64,000 nt of DNA, taken from assembly GCF_000143415.4 (NCBI RefSeq), contig NW_003314273.1:165848-229847 (forward strand). Reading direction: 5' to 3'. Numbering within the stretch: the stretch's first letter is position 1; every line of letters starts with the position of its first letter. Both the position numbers and the translations under genes were made by a program. Positions 50,144 to 60,748 of this stretch are shown one piece after another. This DNA comes from Selaginella moellendorffii (taxonomy: Eukaryota; Streptophyta; Lycopodiopsida; Selaginellales; Selaginellaceae). A model generated the notes under the pieces. The model saw only the letters and a list, made by a program, of their open reading frames with translations, was not told where the DNA came from and searched no databases.

Positions 50144-50449
50144 AAATGGACGTACACACACAGCATAATTATTCCTTTACACGGCGAATAATCTTGGCGC
50201 GGATCACTGACATGGCATGGCAAAGTTCGAATCACTGACATGGCACAGCTGGATCGAGGCAAGGACATGATGTGACAAAGTTCAACCTCCGACAGCAAAG
50301 TCTAGAAGCTACTCAGTTTGAAATTTGTCAGAGGAATCATAAGATCTGGTTTGTCAGAGGATTTGATGTGACGTTCAAGCGTGTGTTATTTTTGAATTCT
50401 CGAACTCATTCCTATTATTTTTGTGCGCCGTGTTCTTGGTTCCGCTGAG

Positions 50450-50640
50450 CGCAGTGAGCGCTGCTTGTGTAAGCGGCGTTGTGGGCTGTGGTTTATGTGT
50501 CTACGAGCGGTTGCGGCATTGCGAGCGCCATTGCGAGCGACAGTTTATGTGAGTGGCAGTTTGTGCGAGCGGCGCTACGAGCAGTTGCGGTGTTGCGAGC
50601 GGCGCTACGAGTAGTTGCGGTGTTGCGAGCGGCACTGTCT
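50450..50640. repeat. GC-rich tandem repeats upstream of the transposase gene
   Basis: Repeated units around GCGAGCGGCGCTACGAG and AGTTGCGGTGTT, in at least three partial tandem copies. They mirror in position the array at 48245 relative to the divergent genes. Confidence 0.75.
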
Positions 50641-50999
50641 TTGGTGTGGCTACCGCTTCCTCTTGATATTCGGCACTTGTGCTTCCTGGTATGTTCACCA
50701 TGGAATGGCTTAGGACCACATTTAGAAATGGCATGAGGCCACATGCCATCTTGGGCCCTTGCAATTTCATGGCTAGCGTATTGTCATGTATGTTTTTACT
50801 TGCCTGCAGCTGTGTGTATATCAAGATGGCATGAGGCCTCATGCCAATTTTGTGAATGCGAAATTTCACGTGGGTGTCAATAGCATGTTTGAATAATGGC
50901 ATGTGGCCTCATGCTATTGAGGTTGTTTGGTATGTTATGATTTAGGCCATTTTCCAATCATTTTTTGTATGGTCTTAACTTCTTTTCCGCACTTTCAGA

Positions 51000-53900
51000 A
51001 TGGCCTTCAGGGTTGGGGAAAAGGTTTACATTTTGAATGGTGGGAAGAGAGTTGCAAAAGGGACCCTTGTGTCTATGGATCGGAACTTTGTTATACACTG
51101 TCAAAGGCTTGGGGAAGGCAATGCTGCTGTATCAGTAGAGACTGTCTTGGATGGGAATGTGGTCGCTATTGAACGAGGAGAGATGGTCGTCGGGGTAAAT
51201 GTTGTTGTTGCCTTGAAAAATCTTCAGAAGAAAGCAGATGTTGGGGACAACGCAAGTGCGACGCATGTTCCCTCCGTGGATCTTAAGAACCGTGCTACAT
51301 GGATTCAGGCAAAAGTGTTTCTAAACAACCCCGAGGGGGAGGTGGTAGCTGAGGGCTTAGCCACAGTTGTCGATCCAAGAGATGCGGTTGCTAATCAAGA
51401 ATTGGGCTGGGATGATATTGGAGTTGCGATTTTAGAGGTTGTTGACACAGAAGAAAACAGTCTGACTATTGGAAGCATTGTGCGGTGGAAATTGAGGCAC
51501 TTAGTGTTTGAGAATGTGAAGGATTCACAATCAAACACCACTACAACTGATGACAGAACATCTCTTCATGGGAAAAGAAAGTACACCTTCCTAAAGCGCA
51601 GCCAAAGGGATCTGAGCAACGAACCGAAAAGGCAGAAAATGGCAATAGAGGTTCGAATGGTCTCGACAGTTGCTTGTTGCAAGAGGAGGTGCTGTCAACA
51701 TGCTGATTGGGATGCTATTGAAGAGGAGAGAGCAAGATACAAGACATTGTCCTGGAAGGCAGCTCGCAATTTTGTGTATGAGGCATTACGGTCATCTGTT
51801 GATGCTTCAGAACATCAGGTGGGGGGCATGGTCTTCCAGAGGGGTTTGGTCTGCATGAAGGCATGGAGAATCATTTATGGAGTCCCTCGAACCATATTCT
51901 ACAGAATCAAAACTGAGTTCAAGGAACAAAGGGTTCAACAGGCAGTCCATGGGAACGACGGTACGCACAAAACCAGGGGTCATGTTGTATATGGAGAGGC
52001 AATCTTCAAGAGGTTTGTCGAGACATGTAGCGAGCAGCAACCACATAAAACCCGCCTCTTGGAAGATGGAACACGAGACACCCAACGAGTTCTCCCTTCC
52101 ATGTATACCAAGGGGGCCATATTGGAAGATGTGAATCGGGAACTCTAGAGTAATGGCTACAGGAAGCTGAGCCAATCTAGATTTAGTAGATTGTGGAGCA
52201 ACAGGTTCAGGGATGTGAGTATAGGAAAGTACTCCAGCTTTTCAAAGTGTGACGAGTGCACTGCTATCAAAATGGCTTTGTCGAAGAATTCTTGCAGCGC
52301 TTAAGAGCGAGAGACGTTGGTTAGAAGGCGGCTCGACCACAACATCGAGCAGAGAAGCTGCAGGACTGCATATTATCATAACAGGATTCTCTCCATGGAG
52401 AGACCTGACTCTTACCTCTGCATCATCCACGACAAAATGGACCAGAAAAAGACGTGCTTACCTCGACTCAATCCTGCCCCCAAGGCAATCTCTTCATCCA
52501 TGCAGCTGCCTGTGTCTCTGTTTGGCATAATCGCTCATGGGCATGGTGCCCAGAACTATGGGAACTTCTTTGTATCTCTATGGGGTGGCGGGGGTGCAAA
52601 CATGATGATTGCGTCCCTAGCAAAACACTTAAGCTCTCTGCAAAGTGCGCAGACTGAGCTGAACGGCCAACCCTTGCATAAGGCCCTTGTCGATCGAACC
52701 CCATACAAGGTTCAGCTGGAGGAGGAGCAAAGGCTTGCAGTATCGCGTGGGGCCCCATGCCATCCCAGTGAATATGTTGGCCGTCAGATTGTAGGGTTAT
52801 CACGTGAGGCCTCATGCCATTCCGACGAGGCTGGTTGCCCGGTGAATGCACAGCCTCATCCAAACGAAGCAGAATCTCAAGGAAGTTCTTGCGGCCGATG
52901 TGGCCTTCCACCCCATCTTCTGCTCCAAATAGACAATGCTGGCAGTGAGAACAAAAACATGTACGTCTTCGCGTACTTGGCGATGCTTGTTGCCAAAGGC
53001 ATATTTGAAACGGTTACACTTGGCTTTCTCATGGTTGGGCACACTCATGAAGACGTCGATGCCATGTTCAGTCACCTGGCAGAGTCCCTCCGGCGATCCA
53101 ATGTCCTCACCCTCCCACAACTCTACGATGAATTCCAAAATTGCATCAAAGGCACTGTTGAAGCTGCACTTCTGACAGAGGTTCCAGACTTTAAGGGGTT
53201 TGTAAGAGGCTACATCAGGGACGGATCCGAAACGCTAATTGGCCACTCCAAGCCTCTTCAGTTTCATTTCAGCATGCGTGACGATGCTCCAGTGATGAGG
53301 TACAAGATGAGAGAATGGGACACAGTGTGGCTGCCAGTGGACGGCATTGAACTCTTCAAGAGAGATCCCATAACTGGGGAACCTATGATTCCTTAGGGTT
53401 CCCCACGGCCGATGCACCCGGATGGACTCAAAGACCAGGAAAGTATAGTGGCCGGGATTAGACAGCATATTGCCTTCTGGAAGAGGGGGTTGGTGTTTGG
53501 TGGAGAATCCTATTTTCAGAGGTGCAAGCCTTTGCTCGAATACTGGGAGAAGATTATATCTGCTATCCAAAATGGGCCGGTTATATATGAAGAATTGGAA
53601 GAGTCCTTTTGGCCAGAACCCAGAGCACCAGATAGTAGTGGAACAATGTCCTCTGGAAATGCAGTGACAGATAACGATGTTGAGGATCACTATTGTGGGC
53701 CAAGGAACAAGAAGCCGGATTCAGCATTCAATCCAGTACAGGTCTGCAAAGGAATGGTCGTGCTTGTCAGACCCAGTAATAAAAAACAAATGATATGGGT
53801 GGGGCGCTGCATCACTGATGCAGAGGAGGACGCGGAAACTAACTCCTTCAATGTAACTGTGGAGTGGTTCAAGCCAAGTTCCGGATATACGAAGGATTGC

Positions 53901-54141
53901 CTAGAAAAGAGATGGGTGCTGAATCCAAGGGATCCCAGCATGAGCATATCGGTGGATAATGTTGTGCATGGTTGGATGCGGAAGCAGAGTGCCACCATCA
54001 CCTTGCCAGACCATGCAAGAGATGCAGCAAGAGCATTCATAACCCGGGTTCAAGGTGAGATTCATTAATATTCCTTTACTAAGTTTCTAATGTATTTTAT
54101 TTCAAGGTGAACAATCCGAATCTGAATCAGAGGAGGCGTGA
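51000..54141 (+). CDS. DDE-type transposase of element C (three in-frame stops)
   Basis: One frame runs 51000-54054 and joins a last exon 54107-54141 (52-nt intron), about 1,029 codons. The N-terminus (KVYILNGGKRVAKGTLVS) resembles the plant TNP1/En-Spm-like Transposase_23 domain. A Cys cluster follows (CCKRRCC, later FSKCDECT). Candidate catalytic acidic residues lie in CIIHDKMDQ (Asp at 52431), LQIDNAGSENKN (Asp at 52932) and GHTHEDVDAMF (53041-53070), arranged as in DUF7869-like RNase H folds. Stops occur at 52146 (TAG), 52302 (TAA) and 53394 (TAG), each one transition from a Gln codon. Two palindromes are read through in frame at 52742 and 52799. At least one 5' intron ends at 50998, so upstream non-coding exons are likely. 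Confidence 0.8.
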
Positions 54142-55505
54142 TGGCATGTGGCCTTACGCCATTCCTAGGTGAGATGATACAAATAACAAGTATAAATTCT
54201 TAGTTGTTCTAGCAAATCTTACTTAAAGTTCAAGGTGAACAAGCCGAATATGAATTCATCGGATTGTTATAACAAATTGCGAGGTGATGGCATGAGGCGA
54301 TACGCCATTTGAGAGTGGTAGCCATTCCTATATGAGGTGAGTGAAGTATTTATTAGAAATACCTCATTCAATTGTGCACTTCTAAGTCTTGGTCCACTTA
54401 GTACTGTTTGCATGTTTTTATTTTAATTCTTTCTCTAAAATGTTATTTAGCATGTGGCTTCATGCCATTGCTCTCCACAATCATGCATTGAATTTCTATC
54501 CTTGCATAATACTTCTCCATATATATAGCATGTGCGCACATGTGATATGGTTCATTAGGCCTGATATAGTGTGTGAGGTAAAACAAAGATGATGTGACAT
54601 ATGCATTTACCAATCACACGTGCATAAATCTAATAATATGGCGTGTGGCCCATATTAATGGCACATAAACCCATATTGTGGGCTTACGTGCTTTATGTAC
54701 CATCATTCCCTTGCAGCGTGTGTGTTGGTTTCCTTTTATAACACAACGAACTCCATATTTTAGGGTGAAGAGCGTTCTCATGGCAAGCACAAAATCTGTA
54801 AGTGAGGCAGAAAAGGAGACGGAGAAGGAGATAGGTGAAGATGTAGAATATATAAGTCTTCCAAACTCCCCGTACTATACTCCAGGTGATCATTTTTCTG
54901 AACAAACGGCAACATTAACAACTATCGAGAACGCCCCAGTAACGTCAGAGACAACAATCCAAAGCAAAACAACTGACCCGGAGAAGGATGATAGTACCGC
55001 TGAGAGTACCAAAAAGGAGGTGTCCACTAGCGCTTAGGCTTATAATGGCGTGTGCCCTCATGCCATTTACTTGATCACCAAATACCTTTTTCCCTTTGCA
55101 CTAGTATATCTTAATACCGGTCTGAGAAATAGAATGGCATGTGCCCTCAGGCCTTTTACTAAATCACCTTTGAAAGAAATGCAAGCCTCTATGTCGTAAA
55201 AAAAAGGTACTAGAGAAATTCCTTAATAATATGAATGTTATTTAGTTTCATGAAAATACACTAAGGGTCAAATGAGTTAAATGACTTCTCCAGACTAGCA
55301 ATGCCTCTTGCTACACCTTCACAATTAGATTCGTTAGAAAAAGATAACATTGAATAATATCTAAATGTTCTCACCATTAAGTTATATGTCTGGCTAATAG
55401 GAATGATGTTCATCTTGGAAAGCTCACCACACGCTCAATGAACAAACAAATAGTGTGTGCGCGCATGCCATCGCTCTTCTTTAGCTTCAGATTCGGCTTG
55501 TTCAC
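54107..55505. repeat. Three copies of a 20-bp subterminal motif
   Basis: GTGAACAAGCCGAATCTGAA and variants occur at 54107-54126 and 54235-54254 (plus) and at 55486-55505 (inverted), near the right end of element C. The first copy is coding (last transposase exon). Confidence 0.8.
54780..55037 (+). CDS. Small acidic Ser/Thr-rich frame of element C
   Basis: Opens at ATG 54780 and encodes 85 residues rich in Glu, Ser and Thr (SEAEKETEKEIGEDVEYISL at the start). No domain is recognised. It could be a separate small gene or an alternative 3' exon of the transposase. It ends eight bases before a palindrome copy. Confidence 0.35.
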   Translation: MASTKSVSEAEKETEKEIGEDVEYISLPNSPYYTPGDHFSEQTATLTTIENAPVTSETTIQSKTTDPEKDDSTAESTKKEVSTSA

Positions 55506-55673
55506 GTTGACAATGAGATTTATTATACAACTAGATGGACTCAGTCTGGACATAAGGTCACCGCGCTAGTCACCATGCCCCAGATATGTCTAGCCCCTGG
55601 ACAAAAAACATATAATTTCACGTCATTTTCAAATACTTGAAAATTTGTACCTAGTCCCATTTTACTGAATAAA

Positions 55674-55695
55674 TCCCACTTTAACGAAATAGAGC
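55674..55695 (-). repeat. Right terminal inverted repeat of element C
   Basis: Perfect inverted match to 42013-42034. Base 55696 (A) separates it from the duplicated TTCTA. Confidence 0.93.
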
Positions 55696-55696
55696 A

Positions 55697-55701
55697 TTCT
55701 A
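55697..55701 (+). repeat. Target-site duplication of element C (right)
   Basis: TTCTA, matching 42006-42010; beyond it the element B integrase frame continues on the minus strand (FWRTLLE). Confidence 0.7.
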
Positions 55702-55712
55702 GGAGTGTCCTC

Positions 55713-58700
55713 CAGAACCTACTGGTGAAGATCTTATCTCGATCTGAGATAATCTCTTCTGGCCTTCCCCGCACTCGAACCACTTGTTCGAAGAACAGCT
55801 TCGCCACACCTTCTGCATCTACTTCTGTTGTGGTGGGTATGAAATATGCCATCTTTGAAAATCGGTCCACCACCACAAATATCGCATCGAACCCCTCGCT
55901 TGGGGGTAGTTCTGTGATGAAGTCTATCGTGAGACATTTCCACGGATGATCTGGAATGGGGATGCTTTGCAACAAGCCCCCACTAGCCTTCGTCACGGCT
56001 TTGACCTGCTGACATGTTGGACATGTCTTTACATAGTCTTGGACGTCCTTAGCCATATCTGGCCAGTGATACTTCCTTTTGAGTAAGCCCATCGTCTTGG
56101 GCACTCCGCCGTGTCCCGCGAGAGGTCCATCATAACACTCTTCCAAGGCTACCTTCCTTAGTTCCCCTTCTGGAACATACACCCTCGTTTGCTTGTAATA
56201 TATGAGTCCGTTGCGTTTCACATAGCCCGTTTTCTCTTCCATTGGTAGCTCACCTCTCTGGTGAGCTTCCCGCGCCTCTAGATTCCTCAGCAACACTTCT
56301 TGTGCTAGACCATCGCTCTCGTATGCGGTCCGCACATCATCCCAAAAGGTTGCTGTCACCCTAGATATCGCCAACTTCAAACTCGCTTTTCGACCTAGCG
56401 CATCTGCCACGATGTTGCTCTTCCCAGGCTTGTACAGGATCTCGCAATCAAACTCGGCCAAAGCATTGGCCCACCGACCTTGTTTTCCCCTTAGGTCGGG
56501 CTGTGACAAGAAGTGTTTCGTTGCCACATTGTCCGTGTAAACTTTGAAGTGTCTCCCAAGGTAGTGTTGCCACTCCTTGAGCGCCTTGACCACCGCAAAC
56601 AATTCCTTCTCATGGGCAGGCCACTTCCGTTGAGCCTTGTCCAACTTCTTCGAGAAGAATGCTACTGGATGGTTGTCCTGCTTCAAAACTGCGCCCAACG
56701 CAAAGTCTGAAGCATCTGTTTCTACCTCAAAGTCTTTACCAAAGTCTGGTAATGCCAACATGGGGGCCTTCCTCAATTTCCCTTTGAGGTGGACGAATGC
56801 CGCCTCGCATTCCGCTGTCCATACCATCTTCCCTTTTCCCCTTTGGTCCGTTAAAGGCAGGGCTACTCTCGAATAGTGTCTGATAAACTTTCGATAGTAG
56901 TTGCATAGCCCCAAGAATGCCCTTAACTCGTGTACATTTGACGGTCGCTCCCAATCCTGGATCGCTTGGACCTTCTCAGGGTCCACCTTGAGCCTGTCCT
57001 TGCCCACCACATGCCCGAGAAACTTTACCTCTTGTTGAGCAAAGTCACATTTGCTCTCTTTAGCATACAGCTGATGTTCCCTTAGTTTCTCAAACACCTT
57101 CGCCAAGTGTTCAGCATGCTCCTCTAGCGTCTCACTATAGATCAGGATGTCGTCGATATAGACGACCACGAAGTGATCCAGATAGGGTACAAAGATGTGG
57201 TTCATCAACGCCGAAAACGTTGCCGGCGCATTGCACAGCCCAAAGGGCATCACTAGAAACTCAAAGCTCCCATACCTCGTTCGACAGGTTGTCTTCTCGA
57301 CATCTTCCTCAGCTACCCTGATCTGGTAGTATCCTGACCTTAGGTCAATCCTCGAAAAGTATTTTGCCTTTCCCAACCTATCGAACAGGTCCTCAATCCT
57401 TGGCAAAGGGTACTTGTTCTTCTTTGTATACTTGTTGAGCAACCGGTAATCTATGCACATGTGCATAGATCCATCTTTCTTTTTCACAAATAACACCGGC
57501 GCCCCATACGGCGACTTGCTCAACCTAACATACCCTTTGTTCACCAACTCCTCTAGTTGGCACTTGAGCTCCTTGAGTTCTTTTTCGTTCAAACGATAGG
57601 GGGGACGAACCACCGCCTCAGCACCCTCGACCAGCTCAATCTTATATTCTATCGGTCGTGCGGGGGGCAACCCCGCTGGTAGCTCCTCCGGCATGGTATC
57701 CTGGAATTGGTCTAACACCCACTGGATCACTAAAGGTACTTCTTCCGTTCCTGTCTTTTTGTCACTCTTCACCGAGAGTAAGCACAAAAAGGCTGCCTTA
57801 ATTCCTTTAGTGAGTTGTCCTCTCGTGGACACCAAGTTTAAGCAAGATTCTTTGGCCTTGCTTTGCCCTACCTTTAGATCTTGGGCCTCCACCCTAGATC
57901 TTCTTCCTTGGGCATTTGCCAGTACCACAAGGTTCCTACCTTGTCCATGTAGGGCTACCACAAACCGATTGAACCAATCCATTCCGAAGATCACGTCAAA
58001 TCCCACCATGTCCAACACGGTGAAATCCATGTCTACTTTCCATGTCCCTACTTCGACTCTCACTTGTCGAAGTACCTCATCGGTGCTTTGGCTACCTTGA
58101 ACAAACTCTATAGTTCTTGGTTCGTCTAGCTGCTGCACCATTAGTCCGGCTTGCCGGACTATGTCTGCAGCCACAAAATTATCTGAAGCACCCGTGTCAA
58201 TAAGGATCTTAACAAAGCTACCTCCGAGCTTCCCTCAAAGGGCTAGTAGATGTCGCGAACGACTCTCTACCAAAGTTGCTCGTGTAATGAGTAACTTTGA
58301 GTTAGGGACTGGATCACATACCTCAGTTTGGGCTTCACCCGACTTGATGGCCATATTGGCTCTGGCCTTCTTCAGGTAGGGACATTCCCTCGAAAAGTGT
58401 CCTGCTTCACCGCAGTTGTAGCATACGTTGTTTCCCACGCTGCTATACAACTTGACCTTCTTATCCATGGGTTTGTCTCTTTTTGCTTGACTCCCCCACG
58501 TACTCGCTCGCTGGCCACCGGATTTGCCTTTCCGAAACCCCGAGGACTCATTCTTAGAGAAACTCTTCTTGAATTTCCCCCTGCTATACGTTCCCCTTGG
58601 TTTGGCCCCTTTGCTAAACGTGGATCCCGACCCCGTCGTGTTCCCCTTTCGCAGGTTATCGTTGAAATGCACCTTGATGGCCGCATCCAACGCTTCCTTG

Positions 58701-59521
58701 TAGTTGGTCGGGTTCCAGCGCATTACCTCACCGTGAGCCCAGGTTTGCAAACCTGATATAAAGGCATGGAACGCATCCATATCCCCCATGTCCGTGACAA
58801 GTATCCTCTTTGCCATGAACCCATTCACATATTCCTGGATGGTTCCAGTTTGCTTCAGCCTACTCAGCTCATCTCTCAGATGCAGAGTGGCATTCGGAGG
58901 AATGTATGTTGCGCGGATCCTCGCCTTCATCATGTCCCAAGTGACCACCGGTCCTTCGTTGGCCTCTGTTGTTCTCCACTAAGACTTGGCATTATCTGCC
59001 AAGTATGGTTTTGCACATGGGACCTTCTCCAAGCTCGGTAACCGCAACGCTCAGAAGTAGTCCTCCATATCGTAAAACCAATCCTCCACAACCTTATAGT
59101 TGTTCACTCCCTTGAAGACCGGTGGGGGCTTTGGTTTGTACTTGGGAACTGCCTGAGGGACTGATTCCACTTCGGTTTGTTCGACCTTGTCTGGTTTTGC
59201 CTCAGTCCCTGCCGAAGGGTCCGCACCTTTTGCGCTGCCAGCATCCGCAGTCTTTCGCTTTTTCTTCCGCTTCTCGTCACGCTTTAACTTGCGTACGAGA
59301 GTCTCCAGCAGGGCATTGGTCTGTGCCAACTGTCCTTATAGCACGTCTAATCGAGCCTTGGACAACCAAACCTCGCCACCGGACTCCTGTTTAAAAGTTT
59401 CCTCACTGGAGTCCTCCTCATGCAAGGATTCCTCATCCATAGCCTCTTGTTCGACCGGAGGCTCTAGCTCCGGCGGAGGTTCCGTCTCCGCCTGGGTTCG
59501 CTTACGCCCTGCCCTTGCCAT
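55713..59521 (-). pseudogene. gag-pol of element B up to the insertion (nonsense-broken)
   Basis: One continuous minus-strand frame starts at ATG 59521. Gag: a basic/acidic N-terminus, then RIRATYIPPNATLHLRDEL, and a zinc knuckle CYNCGEAGHFSREC (about 58420-58380). Protease: [10 protein letters not shown]. Reverse transcriptase: [17 protein letters not shown], then the YIDD catalytic box (about 57165). RNase [14 protein letters not shown]. Integrase: zinc finger with CPTCQQV and core [10 protein letters not shown]. Stops occur at 59336, near 59051 and 58980, and at 58235, all explicable as CAA, CGA or TGG hit by C-to-T or G-to-A. After 55713 the frame runs into element C. Confidence 0.93.
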
Positions 59522-59565
59522 CTCCTAGCAATCCGCCTCTATCCTTCGCTAGAACTGAGGAAAAA

Positions 59566-59577
59566 GCTCCGATACCA
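59566..59577 (-). other. Primer-binding site of element B
   Basis: TGGTATCGGAGC on the minus strand, three bases after the 5' LTR, matches the 3' end of initiator tRNA-Met with one change. Confidence 0.85.
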
Positions 59578-59580
59578 AAT

Positions 59581-60743
59581 TGTAAGCCACAAATTTTTCC
59601 TTTCCAATTTGCCAACTTACCTCGACTATCCATCCAACACTGCCTTGGCTTTTGCTAAGTTCCCTTGCCAAGGTTCTCGCCTATGGTACCAGCTCCTACT
59701 TGGTTTCAGCTACTCACTGCACGAGCAACGAAGTGTTAGCCATCCATCCACAGATTCCCAAATCACTCTCAATCCCCCTCCCCGGGTTAGACTGGACTTA
59801 AGGTTCGGCTACACTCCCCGCAAGCACAGGTGGCCAAGCACACCAAGCTTCCAGGTTCCTAACATCCCTTGGTACCACAAGACTTGATCATAGGATCCTC
59901 TAAATCCCAAGTCTTGAGTGCAACACTTGCTTCGGGACGCCGGGGCGAAACACCATGGCCTAGCGGCCCGGTATGGGTACCTCTACCCCCCCACTTCCAT
60001 CCCGAAGGAAGGCCCAAGCCCCTAGGAAGGGCGAGGACCAATGAGCCGCATGGTACTCAAGTGGGGCACCACTCCACATGAGCCGGGAGCACCGCAATCG
60101 GTTTCCCTTTCGGGAGTGGGAGCTACTCTTGAGCACTTCCTTGGATGGCCCCTCCGGCACCAGCCAAGTCCATGCTCACTCCCACCCAAGGCCCCTCGGT
60201 CCCAGTCTCAACCTCAAGTCGGTTTGGAAGCCCAACTAGAGAGTCCCTTCAAAACTGGTTCCTGGACCTCACTATCCCTACTATACTTTTGGAACCCCCT
60301 ACAGCCCCCCCCCCCCCCTGGGAAACGCACGCTTTGGGCTTTCACCCCTTGACATATATTAGTATTTGGACTTAGTCTCTGGCTCGATCTCAGACCCGAT
60401 TTCGGATCCGACTTCGGATTCGGTCTCGGACTCGATCTCGGACTCGATCTCGGACCCGATCTCGGACCCGATCTCGGACCCAACCTCGGACTCGACTTCG
60501 GACTCGGTCTCGGACCCGATTTCGGATCTCGGACTCCGTCTCGAACTCGGTCTCGAACTCGGACTCGAACTCGGTCCCCGAGTCGGTCTCGGACTCGATT
60601 CCGGACTCTATCTCGAACTCGGTCCTAGAGTCGGTCTTGGACTCGATCTTCGACTTGGTCCCATCCGATGAACTCTTTGTCATTTTGGTCATGCTTTCGG
60701 GGTTCCTTTAGCCTACGACACCTCGGCGAGTTGGTTCCTTACA
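59581..60743 (-). repeat. 5' LTR of chromovirus B
   Basis: 1,163 bp, direct copy of 39497-40656 with about 20 substitutions and a longer C run near 60306. Confidence 0.95.
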
Positions 60744-60748
60744 AGCCT
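60744..60748 (+). repeat. Target-site duplication of element B (right)
   Basis: GCCTC, identical to 39492-39496. Confidence 0.9.

Larger units (their letters stand above)
42397..55471. repeat. Dispersed 22-bp palindrome family of element C
   Basis: The consensus is ATGGCATGAGG followed by its exact reverse complement CCTCATGCCAT, with frequent G/A, T/A and C/T variants. Copies on the plus strand: 42397, 43474, 43549, 44791, 44982, 45123, 46595, 47872, 47932, 48009, 48774, 48909, 49068, 49147, 50011, 50083 (half), 50119, 50728, 50826, 50896, 52742, 52799, 54141, 54287, 54447, 54525, 54638, 55045, 55134 and 55450 (each about 22 bp). Degenerate ones occur near 43642 and 43726. Copies lie in introns, exons and spacers. 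I saw none outside element C. Confidence 0.9.
42011..55696. mobile_element. DNA transposon C with 22-bp TIRs, transposase and ParB-HAD genes
   Basis: A 13.7-kb insertion in the integrase of element B. Perfect 22-bp inverted repeats, starting GCTCTATTTCG and ending AAGTGGGA, lie at 42013-42034 and 55674-55695. Flanking duplication is TTCTA. Two divergent genes occupy it: a ParB-HAD fusion on the minus strand (42453 to about 48.1 kb) and a DDE transposase on the plus strand (51000-54141). Between them are GC-rich tandem repeats and a telomere-like tract. About 30 copies of a 22-bp palindrome are spread through it. I cannot assign it to a named superfamily; the transposase core resembles DUF7869-type RNase H-fold proteins. 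Confidence 0.88.
39497..60743 (-). mobile_element. Ty3/gypsy chromovirus B (minus strand, split by element C)
   Basis: LTRs of about 1,160 bp lie at 39497-40656 (3' LTR) and 59581-60743 (5' LTR), nearly identical, with TGTAA/TTACA ends and target duplication GCCTC. A primer-binding site TGGTATCGGAGC (59577-59566) follows the 5' LTR. Gag, protease, reverse transcriptase, RNase H and the first half of integrase run 59521-55713 in one frame. The rest of integrase and a chromodomain lie at 42005-41058, beyond insertion C. Without C the element is about 7.6 kb, a normal chromovirus size. I count about 20 differences between the LTRs, mostly transitions, so it is fairly young. Confidence 0.95.

Noticed and set aside
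42397-55471. CRISPR-like interpretation of the spaced palindromes
   Set aside because: Spacing is irregular (about 60 to 2,000 bases), copies lie in introns and exons of eukaryotic genes, and there are no cas genes.
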